Shown one piece after another: positions 35,265 through 43,200 of a DNA stretch of 64,000 nucleotides (position 1 is its first letter; each line of letters opens with the position of its first letter). Below the pieces are notes generated by a model. That model had not been told where the DNA came from. It saw only the letters and a program-made list of their open reading frames with translations, and did not search any database. Source of the DNA: Streptomyces sp. S465 (GTDB taxonomy: Bacteria; Actinomycetota; Actinomycetes; Streptomycetales; Streptomycetaceae); contig NZ_CP114036.1 of NCBI RefSeq assembly GCF_026898115.1, positions 2,356,001 through 2,420,000 on the forward strand, read 5' to 3'. Both the position numbers and the translations under genes were made by a program.

Positions 35265-36374
35265 TCAGCCGACCACCCGGCCCCGCAGCACGATCCGTCG
35301 CGGCGCCGTCAGCACCCGCACATCGGCGCGCGGATCCGTCTCGTAGACGACGAGATCGGCGGGGGCTCCCTCGGCGAGCCCCGGCCGCCCGAGCCAGGCC
35401 CGCGCCCCCCAGGTGGCCGCCGAGATCGCGTCCCGCGCCGGGATGCCCGCCTTCACCAGCTCGGCGACTTCCTGCCCGATCAGCCCATGGGCCAGGCCGC
35501 CGCCCGCGTCGGTGCCGGTGTAGATCGGGATGCCCGCGTCGTAGGCCGCCCGCACCGTCTCGTACCGGCGCGCGTACAGCCGCCGCATATGGTCGGCCCA
35601 GCGCGGGTACCGCATGTCGCCGGCCAGCGCCAGCCGGGGGAAGGTGGCGATGTTGACCAGGGTCGGGACGATCGCCACGCCCCGCTCCGCGAACAGCGGG
35701 ATGGTCTCCTCGGTCAGCCCGGTGGCGTGCTCGATGCAGTCGATCCCCGCCTCGACCAGCGGGGCGAGACTCTCCTCGGCGAAGCAGTGCGCGGTGACCC
35801 GGGCGCCCAGCCGGTGCGCTTCCGCGATGGCCGCCTCGACCGCGCCGCGCGGCCAGCAGGCCGCCAGGTCGCCGGCCTCCCGGTCGATCCAGTCACCGAC
35901 GATCTTGACCCAGCCGTCGCCGCGCCGTGCCTCCGCGGCCACGTAGGCGACCAGGTCCTCCGGCTCGATCTCGTGCGCGTAGTTGCGGATATAGCGCTTG
36001 GTGCGGGCGATGTGGCGGCCGGCCCGGATGATGCGGGGGAGGTCCTCGCGGTCGTCGATCCAGCGGGTGTCGGCCGGTGATCCGGCGTCCCGCAGCAGCA
36101 GTGCCCCGGCGTCGCGGTTGGTCAGCGCCTGTTTCTCGCTCTTCGCCTCGCCCACCGCACCATGGGAGTCGAGTCCGACGTGGCAGTGGGCGTCGACGAG
36201 TCCGGGCAGGACCCAGCCCTCGATCAGCCGGACGTCCCTGGCCCCGGCCGGCCGCTGGAACGTGATCCTGCCGTCCACCACCCACAGCTCGTCCCGGATG
36301 TCCCCGGCAGCGTCGCCGGTGTCCGGCCCGACCAGCACCCGGCCCTTGATGTGGAGTACCGCGCTATCCCTCAT
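35265..36374 (-). CDS. Amidohydrolase family protein
   Basis: A 369-residue metal-dependent hydrolase of the imidazolonepropionase/dipeptidase-like class. Metal-binding HxH is in LVDAHCHVGLDS. Later ligands are WVKIVGDW (where a carbamylated Lys is expected), VTAHCFAEE, CIEHATGL and TGTDAGGG (Asp). The C-terminal segment PADLVVYETDPRADVRVL closes the small beta domain typical of the family. ATG 36374 is favoured although GTG 36383 is in frame. Substrate unknown; no neighbour suggests one. Confidence 0.88.
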   Translation of the reverse strand: MRDSAVLHIKGRVLVGPDTGDAAGDIRDELWVVDGRITFQRPAGARDVRLIEGWVLPGLVDAHCHVGLDSHGAVGEAKSEKQALTNRDAGALLLRDAGSPADTRWIDDREDLPRIIRAGRHIARTKRYIRNYAHEIEPEDLVAYVAAEARRGDGWVKIVGDWIDREAGDLAACWPRGAVEAAIAEAHRLGARVTAHCFAEESLAPLVEAGIDCIEHATGLTEETIPLFAERGVAIVPTLVNIATFPRLALAGDMRYPRWADHMRRLYARRYETVRAAYDAGIPIYTGTDAGGGLAHGLIGQEVAELVKAGIPARDAISAATWGARAWLGRPGLAEGAPADLVVYETDPRADVRVLTAPRRIVLRGRVVG

Positions 36375-36510
36375 GCCACGCACTGTACGAGACCGGGGCA
36401 GGGCGCTGACCGGCCAATTCCCGCGAGTGGTGACGGCGCCACTCGAACAACATGCGCAGCGCTGCTACGCTCACGCAACCCACCGGACGCGCGGCAGTGA
36501 GGAGGTCCTC

Positions 36511-37398
36511 GTGAGCGCTCCCGCCGATGACGCGGCCACCGCGGGCACCGCGCGCGCCGCGCGGATGGAGGCGGCGCGCGGGGCGGACACCCCACGGGAG
36601 GTGCCGTCGGACGCGTCCGACGCACCGGACGGCCCCGACGGCTTACCGGACGGCCCCGACGGCTTACCGGACGGCCCCGACGGCTTACCGGCCGGCGCAC
36701 CGGCCCGCTCGCACACCGACTCCCCGACCCGCTCGCACACCGGCCCACAGGCCGACCCACACGCCGACCCAGACACCGACCCGCAGGCCGAGTTCCGGGA
36801 CTTCTTCGAGCGGCACCACGCCGAACTGGCCCGCCTCGCCCATCTGCTGCTCGGCAGCTCCGACGGGGCGGACGACCTGGCGGCCGACGCGCTGGTGGCG
36901 GTCTGGCACCAGTGGGACCGGGTGCGGGCCGCCGACCATCCGGCCGCGTACGCCCGGGGAGTGGTCGCCAATCTGGCCCGGTCCCGGATCCGCAGCCTGG
37001 TGCGGGAGCGGCGGCGGGTGGCGCTGTTCTCCTCGCAGCGCGCCGACCACGTGGACGACCCGGATGTGTCCGCCGTGGTGGATGTGCAGGCCGCGCTGGT
37101 CCGGCTGCCGTTCCGCAAGCGCGCGTGTGTGGTGCTGCGCCACGCCTTCGATCTCTCCGAGCGGGAGACGGCCCGTACGCTGGGCATCTCCGTGGGCACG
37201 GTCAAGAGCCAGACCTCCCGTGGGATCGCCGAGTTGGAGCGGCTGCTCGGCCCTCCGGACGGCGAGGGGGAGCTGCCCACGGCGACGGAGGCCGAGCGGA
37301 CGGTGCGGACGCTCCGCTCCGGGGGCGCGGGCCGCACCGGGTCAGCCCGCCACTCGGGGCATATGGGCCACGCCGGGCACGCGGGAGGGGGCGGTTGA
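36511..37398 (+). CDS. SigE-family ECF RNA polymerase sigma factor with disordered N terminus
   Basis: A 295-residue protein from GTG 36511, preceded by GAGGAGG. Residues about 1-90 are low-complexity and include a DGPDGLP repeat. Region 2 follows (FRDFFERHHAELARLAHLLLGSSDGADDLAADALVAVWHQWD), then region 4 (VRLPFRKRACVVLRHAFDLSERETARTLGISVGTVKSQTSRGIAELERLL). The C-terminal tail is His/Gly-rich. The long N-terminal extension is unusual for ECF factors. The next gene overlaps by one base and encodes a membrane protein that may be its anti-sigma partner. Confidence 0.9.
   Translation: MSAPADDAATAGTARAARMEAARGADTPREVPSDASDAPDGPDGLPDGPDGLPDGPDGLPAGAPARSHTDSPTRSHTGPQADPHADPDTDPQAEFRDFFERHHAELARLAHLLLGSSDGADDLAADALVAVWHQWDRVRAADHPAAYARGVVANLARSRIRSLVRERRRVALFSSQRADHVDDPDVSAVVDVQAALVRLPFRKRACVVLRHAFDLSERETARTLGISVGTVKSQTSRGIAELERLLGPPDGEGELPTATEAERTVRTLRSGGAGRTGSARHSGHMGHAGHAGGGG
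36628..36690. repeat. 21-bp tandem repeat, three copies, in the sigma factor gene
   Basis: Three identical 21-bp units encode DGPDGLP three times near residue 40 of the sigma factor. The frame is preserved, so copy number could vary harmlessly. Confidence 0.92.
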
Positions 37399-38270
37399 TG
37401 ATCGAGCATCGCGAGCGCCACGAGGGCCGCGATGTCGTCGCCGAGCTGCGGGCGGCCGCCGGCTCCCACGAGCCGGACCGGAGCCGGATGCTGGCCCGGG
37501 TCACGGCGGGCATGGCGGCCGCGGACCGGGGCCGCGACCCGCGGACGAGTCCGCGCCGGCCGCGCTGGACCCACTGGACGCGCCGGACACCCCGGACACG
37601 CCGGACGCAATGGACCCGGGTGCTGGGCCCGGTGGCCGGGCTGGCCGCGGCGGTCGCCGCGGCGGGCATCGCGGTGGTGGCCACGGACAGTGCCGAGCCG
37701 CCGCAGACGGTGCGCATCTCGGGCGCGCCCTCCGCGCCCGCGGCGGGCGTGGCCGGGCACCCCGGGGACGAGCCCGACGGGGGTTCGCCGGGCGCTGGGG
37801 GTTCGCAGGGCGATGCTGAGCGGCACACGCCGAGCGCCTATCCCACCGCGGCCGGTCCAAACCACCTCGCCGAGCCGACCGTGCGGTCGAAGGGCGCCGT
37901 CAACGCTCATGCGAATCCGTACTGGGCGCAGAGCGACATCACGCTCTCCATCGGTAAGCCGCTGACCTCGCTGACGGTGGAGCTGCGGGTCGCGGACACC
38001 GGGCAGGTGCGGACCACCGGGTCCTGGAGCACGCTGCCGGCCGGTGATGTGACCACGTCCGCCCATGTCGAGGACGGGGTGCTGGTCTACCGCTGGACGC
38101 TCCGGAAGGGGGCGACCGTGCCCGCGGGCCGGCAGGTCTTCGCCGGGCAGTACAACCACGCCCAGGGCGACCGGGACACCGGCCGGGACGCGTACTCCGC
38201 CTCGGGCAACGGCGCCTCCGGGCCCTTCGCGGTGCGCGGCGACTTCCCTCGGTCCCCCGTGGCCGATTGA
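37398..38270 (+). CDS. Single-pass membrane protein, putative anti-sigma or sensor partner
   Basis: A 290-residue protein from ATG 37398, overlapping the sigma factor TGA. Residues 1-75 are cytoplasmic (LRAAAGSHEPDRSRMLARVTAGM, like the N-terminal part of anti-sigma proteins), then a basic RRTPRTRRTQWTR stretch and one helix (VLGPVAGLAAAVAAAGIAVVA). The external part has a disordered linker and a C-terminal beta domain of about 120 residues (NPYWAQSDITLSIGKPLTSLTVELRV). That domain resembles carbohydrate- or surface-binding sandwiches. It is probably co-regulated with the sigma factor and may control it. Confidence 0.75.
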   Translation: MIEHRERHEGRDVVAELRAAAGSHEPDRSRMLARVTAGMAAADRGRDPRTSPRRPRWTHWTRRTPRTRRTQWTRVLGPVAGLAAAVAAAGIAVVATDSAEPPQTVRISGAPSAPAAGVAGHPGDEPDGGSPGAGGSQGDAERHTPSAYPTAAGPNHLAEPTVRSKGAVNAHANPYWAQSDITLSIGKPLTSLTVELRVADTGQVRTTGSWSTLPAGDVTTSAHVEDGVLVYRWTLRKGATVPAGRQVFAGQYNHAQGDRDTGRDAYSASGNGASGPFAVRGDFPRSPVAD

Positions 38271-38624
38271 ATTCGATGCGATCCGCGACAGTGGCATGCG
38301 ACAACCCGCGACGATCCGGGAGAGGAATTCCACGCGTTTTTCCGCTACTGCTTCCGGATTCGTCTGCCCGCTTTTTTGATTCCTAAACAAAAAAGTTTTC
38401 CACGGGGTTTCCGTCTCATAATTCAAACCGGTCACCGGCCGGTTACGCATATGTGACACACCCCACACCGGGTCCGTTTTAGCCCAGTATCTCCCTGACA
38501 AATCGCCGTCTTTCGGCGGGCGGCCGCGCGCACGCACGCTCCCGCGTGATAACACACCCACCCCCCTCTCCGTAACCCCTCACCGCGATGCATTTTCAGA
38601 TTCTGCTGGGTAAATTGAATTTGC
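38271..38624 (+). promoter_or_regulatory. ect operon upstream region with an A/T hairpin and leaderless-type promoter
   Basis: No gene is visible in these 354 bases. An all-A/T inverted repeat, CTTTTTT (38371-38377) and AAAAAAG (38389-38395), stands out and may end the upstream operon. Just before ectA, TAAATT (38611-38616) is a good -10 element only 8 bases from the ATG, so ectA mRNA would carry a 1-2-base leader or none. Confidence 0.5.
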
Positions 38625-39176
38625 ATGACCGCCGTACAAGCAGACCTTGTCCGTAGCGATTTGGATTTGCCGGAGGGCCTCACCCTCGACACCCCACGCG
38701 TCGAGGACGGAGCCGCGATCTGGCGAATCGCCCGCGACTCCAAAACCCTGGACCTCAACTCCTCCTACAGCTACCTCCTGTGGTGCCGCGACTTCGCCGC
38801 CACCTCCGTCGTGGCGCGCGACGCCGACGGCGGACCGGTCGGCTTCGTCACCGGTTACATCCGCCCCGAGCTCCCCGAGACCCTCGTCGTCTGGCAGGTC
38901 GCCGTCGACCATGCCTGGCGTGGCCGCCGACTGGCCGCCACCCTGCTGGACGGACTGGTGGGCCGGGTCGCCGAGCTGGGCGTCCGTGGCATCGAGACGA
39001 CGATCACCCCTGACAACACCGCCTCGAACCGGCTGTTCACCTCGTTCGCCGAACGGCACGAAGCGCCACTCGAGCGTGAGGTGCTCTTCCACGGCGGTCT
39101 GTTCCCCGACGGTGCGCATGAGCCCGAGGTGCTCTACCGCATCGGTCCGCTCGGCCCGCGCGCGGACCGGACCTGA
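38625..39176 (+). CDS. ectA: Diaminobutyrate acetyltransferase EctA
   Basis: A 183-residue GNAT enzyme that acetylates L-2,4-diaminobutyrate, the second step of ectoine synthesis. It shows ARDSKTLDLNSSYSYLLWCRDFA, the acetyl-CoA-binding VWQVAVDHAWRGRRLAATLL, and the family segment RGIETTITPDNTASNRLF. Length matches characterised EctA proteins. It starts a four-gene operon, 62 bases before ectB. Confidence 0.95.
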   Translation: MTAVQADLVRSDLDLPEGLTLDTPRVEDGAAIWRIARDSKTLDLNSSYSYLLWCRDFAATSVVARDADGGPVGFVTGYIRPELPETLVVWQVAVDHAWRGRRLAATLLDGLVGRVAELGVRGIETTITPDNTASNRLFTSFAERHEAPLEREVLFHGGLFPDGAHEPEVLYRIGPLGPRADRT

Positions 39177-39237
39177 CTCCCCGCCCCTGAACCCCCACCC
39201 TCCTCACCCCCTCACACCCCTCTCCCAGGAGAACGCT

Positions 39238-40500
39238 GTGACCATCACCCCGCCCGCCCTGAGCGTCTTCGAGGCCCTGGAGTCGGAGGTGCGCAGCTAC
39301 TGCCGTGGCTGGCCCGCCGTCTTCGACCGCGCGCAGGGCAGCCACATGTACGACGAGGACGGCCACACCTATCTCGACTTCTTCGCCGGGGCCGGGTCGC
39401 TCAACTACGGCCACAACAACCCGGTACTGAAACGGGCGCTGATCGACTACATCGAGCGTGACGGCGTCACGCACGGCCTGGACATGTCCACCACGGCCAA
39501 ACGCGCGTTCCTGGAGTCGTTCCAGAACAACATCCTGCGCCCGCGCGACCTGCCCTACAAGGTCATGTTCCCGGGCCCGACCGGCACCAACGCCGTCGAG
39601 GCCGCCCTGAAACTGGCCCGCAAGGTCAAGGGCCGCGAGGCCATCGTCTCCTTCACCAACGCCTTCCACGGCATGTCGCTGGGCTCGCTGGCCGTGACCG
39701 GCAACGCCTTCAAGCGCGCCGGTGCGGGCATTCCGCTGGTCCACGGCACCCCGATGCCGTTCGACAACTACTTCGACGGCACCGTCCCGGACTTCCTGTG
39801 GTTCGAGCGGCTGCTGGAGGACCAGGGCTCCGGCCTCAACCAGCCCGCCGCCGTGATCGTCGAGACCGTGCAGGGCGAGGGCGGTATCAACGTGGCCCGG
39901 CCCGAGTGGCTGCGCGCCCTGGCCGAGCTGTGCGAACGCCAGGACATGCTGCTGATCGTCGACGACATCCAGATGGGCTGCGGCCGCACCGGTGCCTTCT
40001 TCTCCTTCGAGGAGGCGGGCATCACCCCGGACATCGTGACGGTCTCCAAGTCCATCAGCGGCTACGGCCTGCCGATGTCGCTCACCCTCTTCAAGCCCGA
40101 GCTGGACGTCTGGGAGCCCGGCGAGCACAACGGCACCTTCCGCGGCAACAACCCCGCCTTCGTCACCGCCGCCGCGACCCTGGACACCTACTGGGCCGAC
40201 GGCCAGATGGAGAAGCAGACGCTGGCCCGCGGCGAGCAGGTCGAGCGGGCGCTGCGCGCCATCTGCGAGGAGCAGCCGGGCACCCGGTTCCGCGGCCGCG
40301 GCCTGGTGTGGGGCCTGGAGTTCGACGACAAGCCGCGCGCCTCGGCGGTCTGCCGGCGCGCCTTCGAGCTGGGGCTGCTGCTGGAGACCTCCGGCCCCGA
40401 GAGCGAGGTCGTCAAGCTGCTGCCCGCGCTGACCATCTCCCCCGATGACCTGGACGAGGGGCTGCGGACCCTCGCCCGCGCGGTCCGCGAGACCGCATAA
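39238..40500 (+). CDS. ectB: Diaminobutyrate-2-oxoglutarate transaminase EctB
   Basis: A 420-residue class III aminotransferase that makes L-2,4-diaminobutyrate from aspartate semialdehyde. GTG 39238 follows CAGGAG. Visible marks: SHMYDEDGHTYLDFFAGAGSLNYGHNNP, PTGTNAVEAALKLARKVKG, the PLP Asp in LLIVDDIQMGCGRTG, and the Schiff-base Lys in TVSKSISGYGLPMS. Family length and motifs are complete. Confidence 0.96.
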   Translation: MTITPPALSVFEALESEVRSYCRGWPAVFDRAQGSHMYDEDGHTYLDFFAGAGSLNYGHNNPVLKRALIDYIERDGVTHGLDMSTTAKRAFLESFQNNILRPRDLPYKVMFPGPTGTNAVEAALKLARKVKGREAIVSFTNAFHGMSLGSLAVTGNAFKRAGAGIPLVHGTPMPFDNYFDGTVPDFLWFERLLEDQGSGLNQPAAVIVETVQGEGGINVARPEWLRALAELCERQDMLLIVDDIQMGCGRTGAFFSFEEAGITPDIVTVSKSISGYGLPMSLTLFKPELDVWEPGEHNGTFRGNNPAFVTAAATLDTYWADGQMEKQTLARGEQVERALRAICEEQPGTRFRGRGLVWGLEFDDKPRASAVCRRAFELGLLLETSGPESEVVKLLPALTISPDDLDEGLRTLARAVRETA

Positions 40501-40539
40501 CACTCCCGCCCCGCAGAGAGAGAAAGGCTAGAACTCACC

Positions 40540-40944
40540 GTGATCGTCCGATCCTTCAAGGACATCGAGGGCACCGACAGGCACATCAAGTCCGCGTCCG
40601 GCACCTGGGAGAGCAAGCGCATCGTGCTCGCCCGGGAAGGCGTCGGCTTCTCGCTGCACGAGACCATCCTCTACGCGGGCACCGAGACGTCGATGTGGTA
40701 CGCCAACCACATCGAGGCGGTGCTGTGCGTCGAGGGTGAGGCCGAGCTCACCAACGACGAAACCGGTGAGAAGCACTGGATCGCGCCCGGCACCATGTAC
40801 CTGCTCAACGAGCACGACAAGCACACGCTGCGTCCCAAGACGGACTTCCGGTGCGTCTGCGTCTTCAACCCGCCGATCACCGGACGGGAGGACCATGATG
40901 AGAACGGCGTATACCCGCTGATCACCGAGACCGAGGAGGCCTGA
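40540..40944 (+). CDS. ectC: Ectoine synthase EctC
   Basis: A 134-residue cupin that cyclises N-gamma-acetyl-diaminobutyrate to ectoine. It shows [34 protein letters not shown], the cupin segment [21 protein letters not shown], and [21 protein letters not shown], all hallmarks of EctC. GTG 40540 is preceded by a GAGAGAGAAAGG stretch. The ectD ATG follows 4 bases after the stop. Confidence 0.96.
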   Translation: MIVRSFKDIEGTDRHIKSASGTWESKRIVLAREGVGFSLHETILYAGTETSMWYANHIEAVLCVEGEAELTNDETGEKHWIAPGTMYLLNEHDKHTLRPKTDFRCVCVFNPPITGREDHDENGVYPLITETEEA

Positions 40945-40948
40945 TCCG

Positions 40949-41836
40949 ATGACCGCGGTCACTGACCTGTACCCGACCCGTGGGTCCGTGGAGGTGGCGA
41001 CGCCGCGCGTGGACCCGGTGGTGTGGTCCGAGCCCGGGGCCCCGGGGCCGCTGCAACCGTCCGAGCTGAGCGATTTCGATCGCGACGGCTTCCTGGCGAT
41101 CGACCAGCTGATCACTCCGGACGAGGTGGCGGTCTACCGCGCCGAGCTGGACCGGATGATCGCCGACCCGGACGTGCGCGCCGACGAGCGCTCGATCGTC
41201 GAGCCGAAGTCGCAGGACGTACGGTCGGTGTTCGAGGTGCACCGGATCAGTGAGGTCTTCGCCCAGCTGGTACGCGACGAGCGGGTGGTGGGCCGGGCCC
41301 GGCAGATCCTCGGCTCGGACGTGTACGTCCACCAGAGCCGGATCAACGTCAAGCCGGGCTTCGGCGCCTCGGGCTTCTACTGGCACTCGGACTTCGAGAC
41401 CTGGCACGCCGAGGACGGGCTGCCGAACATGCGCACCGTATCGGTCTCGATCGCGCTCACCGAGAACTTCGAGTACAACGGCAGCCTGATGATCATGCCG
41501 GGCTCGCACCGCACCTTCCTCGGCTGTGCGGGCGCGACGCCGAAGGACAACTACAAGAAGTCGCTCCAGATGCAGGACGCGGGCACCCCGTCCGACGAGG
41601 CGCTCAGCGGCTTCGCCGACAAGCACGGCATCAGGCAGTTCACCGGCCGGCCCGGTTCGGCGGTCTGGTTCGACTGCAACTGCATGCACGGGTCCGGCGA
41701 CAACATCACGCCGTACTCCCGCAGCAATGTGTTCATCGTGTTCAACAGCGTGGAGAACACGGCGGTCGAGCCGTTCGCCGCGCCGGTCCGCCGGCCGGAG
41801 TTCATCGGGGCCCGGGACTTCACGCCCGTACGGTGA
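40949..41836 (+). CDS. ectD: Ectoine 5-hydroxylase EctD
   Basis: A 295-residue Fe(II)/2-oxoglutarate dioxygenase that hydroxylates ectoine to 5-hydroxyectoine. The facial triad is His and Asp in FYWHSDFETWH and a distal His in CNCMHGSGDNIT. Ectoine-binding family segments QSRINVKPGFGASGFYW and RSNVFIVFNSVEN are intact. The operon therefore supports hydroxyectoine as well as ectoine. A perfect terminator follows. Confidence 0.96.
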   Translation: MTAVTDLYPTRGSVEVATPRVDPVVWSEPGAPGPLQPSELSDFDRDGFLAIDQLITPDEVAVYRAELDRMIADPDVRADERSIVEPKSQDVRSVFEVHRISEVFAQLVRDERVVGRARQILGSDVYVHQSRINVKPGFGASGFYWHSDFETWHAEDGLPNMRTVSVSIALTENFEYNGSLMIMPGSHRTFLGCAGATPKDNYKKSLQMQDAGTPSDEALSGFADKHGIRQFTGRPGSAVWFDCNCMHGSGDNITPYSRSNVFIVFNSVENTAVEPFAAPVRRPEFIGARDFTPVR

Positions 41837-41875
41837 CGGCCGTTGGCGACCGTACGGTGACGTGACGTCCGTGAT

Positions 41876-41916
41876 CTGAGGGAAGCCGGGGCGCCCGGCT
41901 TCCCTCAGGTTTTTTC
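41876..41916 (+). terminator. Rho-independent terminator of the ect operon
   Basis: CTGAGGGAAGCCGGG (41876-41890) pairs perfectly with CCCGGCTTCCCTCAG (41894-41908) across a 3-base loop (5 bases if the closing pair opens), followed by GTTTTTTCC. It is the clearest intrinsic terminator in the window and would also serve the convergent aminotransferase gene. Confidence 0.95.
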
Positions 41917-41965
41917 CGTGCCACGGGCCCCGGCTCCCCCAGGGCTTTCCGCGTCGCGGGGTGTC

Positions 41966-43018
41966 TCAGCCGGAGAGCGCCGCCAGCAGCCGGTCCACAT
42001 CGGCCGGGGTGTTGTAGAGGTGGAAGGCGGCACGGAGGTTCCCGGCCCGCGCCGATACGGCGACGTTCGCCTCCGCCAGCCGTGCCGCGGCATCGCCCAG
42101 GCCCGGTACGGAGACGATGGCCGAGCCGGGGGCGTCGACGGGCCGGTGGCCGAGCTCGGCGAGCCCGGCGCGGAAGCGGTCGGCGAGCGCGCGGTCATGG
42201 GCCGCGATGGCCTCGATGCCCACCTCCTCGAGCAGGGCGAGGGAGTGCCGGGCCGCGACGTAGGAGTACATACTCGGGCTCTCGTCGAAGCGGCGGGCGG
42301 AGTGGGCGAGTTCGGCCACCGGCCCGTAGCAGCTGTCCCAGGGCTTCTCGCCCGCGACCCAGCCCGCGAAGACGGGGGTGAGTTCGCCGAGGTCCTCGGG
42401 GACGGTCAGGAAGGCGACCCCGCGCGGGCACAGCTGCCACTTGTAGGACACGCAGACGGTGTAGTCGGCCTCGGCCGCGCGCACCGGGAACCAGCCGACC
42501 GCCTGACTGGTGTCGACCAGGGTGCGGGCCCCGTGGGTCCGGGCCGCCTCCCGGATGGCGGCGAGATCGGCGATCCGGCCGTCCGCCGACTGGACCGCGC
42601 TCACGGCCACCAGCGCCGTACCGGGCCGTACCGCCTCCGCGATCTCCTCCAGCGGCACGATGCGCAGCTTGAGGTCACCGCGCACGGCGAAGGGGTTGAC
42701 CAGGGAGCTGAAGTCGCCGTCGGCCACCAGGACTTCGGCCCCGGGCGGCAGCGAGGTCGCGATCATTCCGGCGTACACGGCGACCGAGCTGCCCGCGGCG
42801 ACCTGCCGCGCCGGTACGCCGACGAGCCGGGCGTAGCCGGCCCGGCTCTGCTCGACCGCGTCGAAGGCCACGTCGGCGACGGGCCCGCCGGCGGCCGCGT
42901 CGTCCAGGACCGCCTTCATGGCGGCCACCGCCCGTGCGGGCATCAGACCGCTGGACGCGGTGTTCAGATATGTCGTCTGTGGCGCGAACTCGGCGCCGGC
43001 CAGGCTCTCCATGCCCAT
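41966..43018 (-). CDS. Class V aminotransferase-fold PLP protein
   Basis: A 350-residue fold-type I enzyme. Marks: TTYLNTASSGLMPARAV at the N terminus, SVAVYAGMIATSLPPGAEVLV, cofactor Asp in ARTLVDTSQAVGWFPV, and the Schiff-base Lys in VCVSYKWQLCPRGVAFL. It most resembles the cysteine desulfurase/isopenicillin epimerase/kynureninase-like group; the specific reaction is unknown. ATG 43018 or ATG 43012 are both possible; neither has a clear ribosome-binding site. It is convergent with ectD. Confidence 0.85.
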   Translation of the reverse strand: MGMESLAGAEFAPQTTYLNTASSGLMPARAVAAMKAVLDDAAAGGPVADVAFDAVEQSRAGYARLVGVPARQVAAGSSVAVYAGMIATSLPPGAEVLVADGDFSSLVNPFAVRGDLKLRIVPLEEIAEAVRPGTALVAVSAVQSADGRIADLAAIREAARTHGARTLVDTSQAVGWFPVRAAEADYTVCVSYKWQLCPRGVAFLTVPEDLGELTPVFAGWVAGEKPWDSCYGPVAELAHSARRFDESPSMYSYVAARHSLALLEEVGIEAIAAHDRALADRFRAGLAELGHRPVDAPGSAIVSVPGLGDAAARLAEANVAVSARAGNLRAAFHLYNTPADVDRLLAALSG

Positions 43019-43147
43019 CAACTATGGGCCGGTCGCACTCCGGCGTCCATCGCGTTTTCCTGTCGAATGCCCTCAAGCGATCCTTATGCATCCCCGCTGA
43101 CCTGCGGTGATGCCAACGCCTGGCGGGCCGGCCACCGGACACGGGTG

Positions 43148-43187
43148 GGCCGCCGGACGCGGGTGGGATTCCGCGCGTCCGGCGGCC
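43148..43187 (-). terminator. Hairpin after the aldehyde dehydrogenase gene
   Basis: GGCCGCCGGACGCG (43148-43161) pairs perfectly with CGCGTCCGGCGGCC (43174-43187) with a 12-base loop, 14 bases beyond the ALDH stop on the minus strand. It has no T-tract. Confidence 0.55.
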
Positions 43188-43200
43188 GTGCCGTGGGGTG

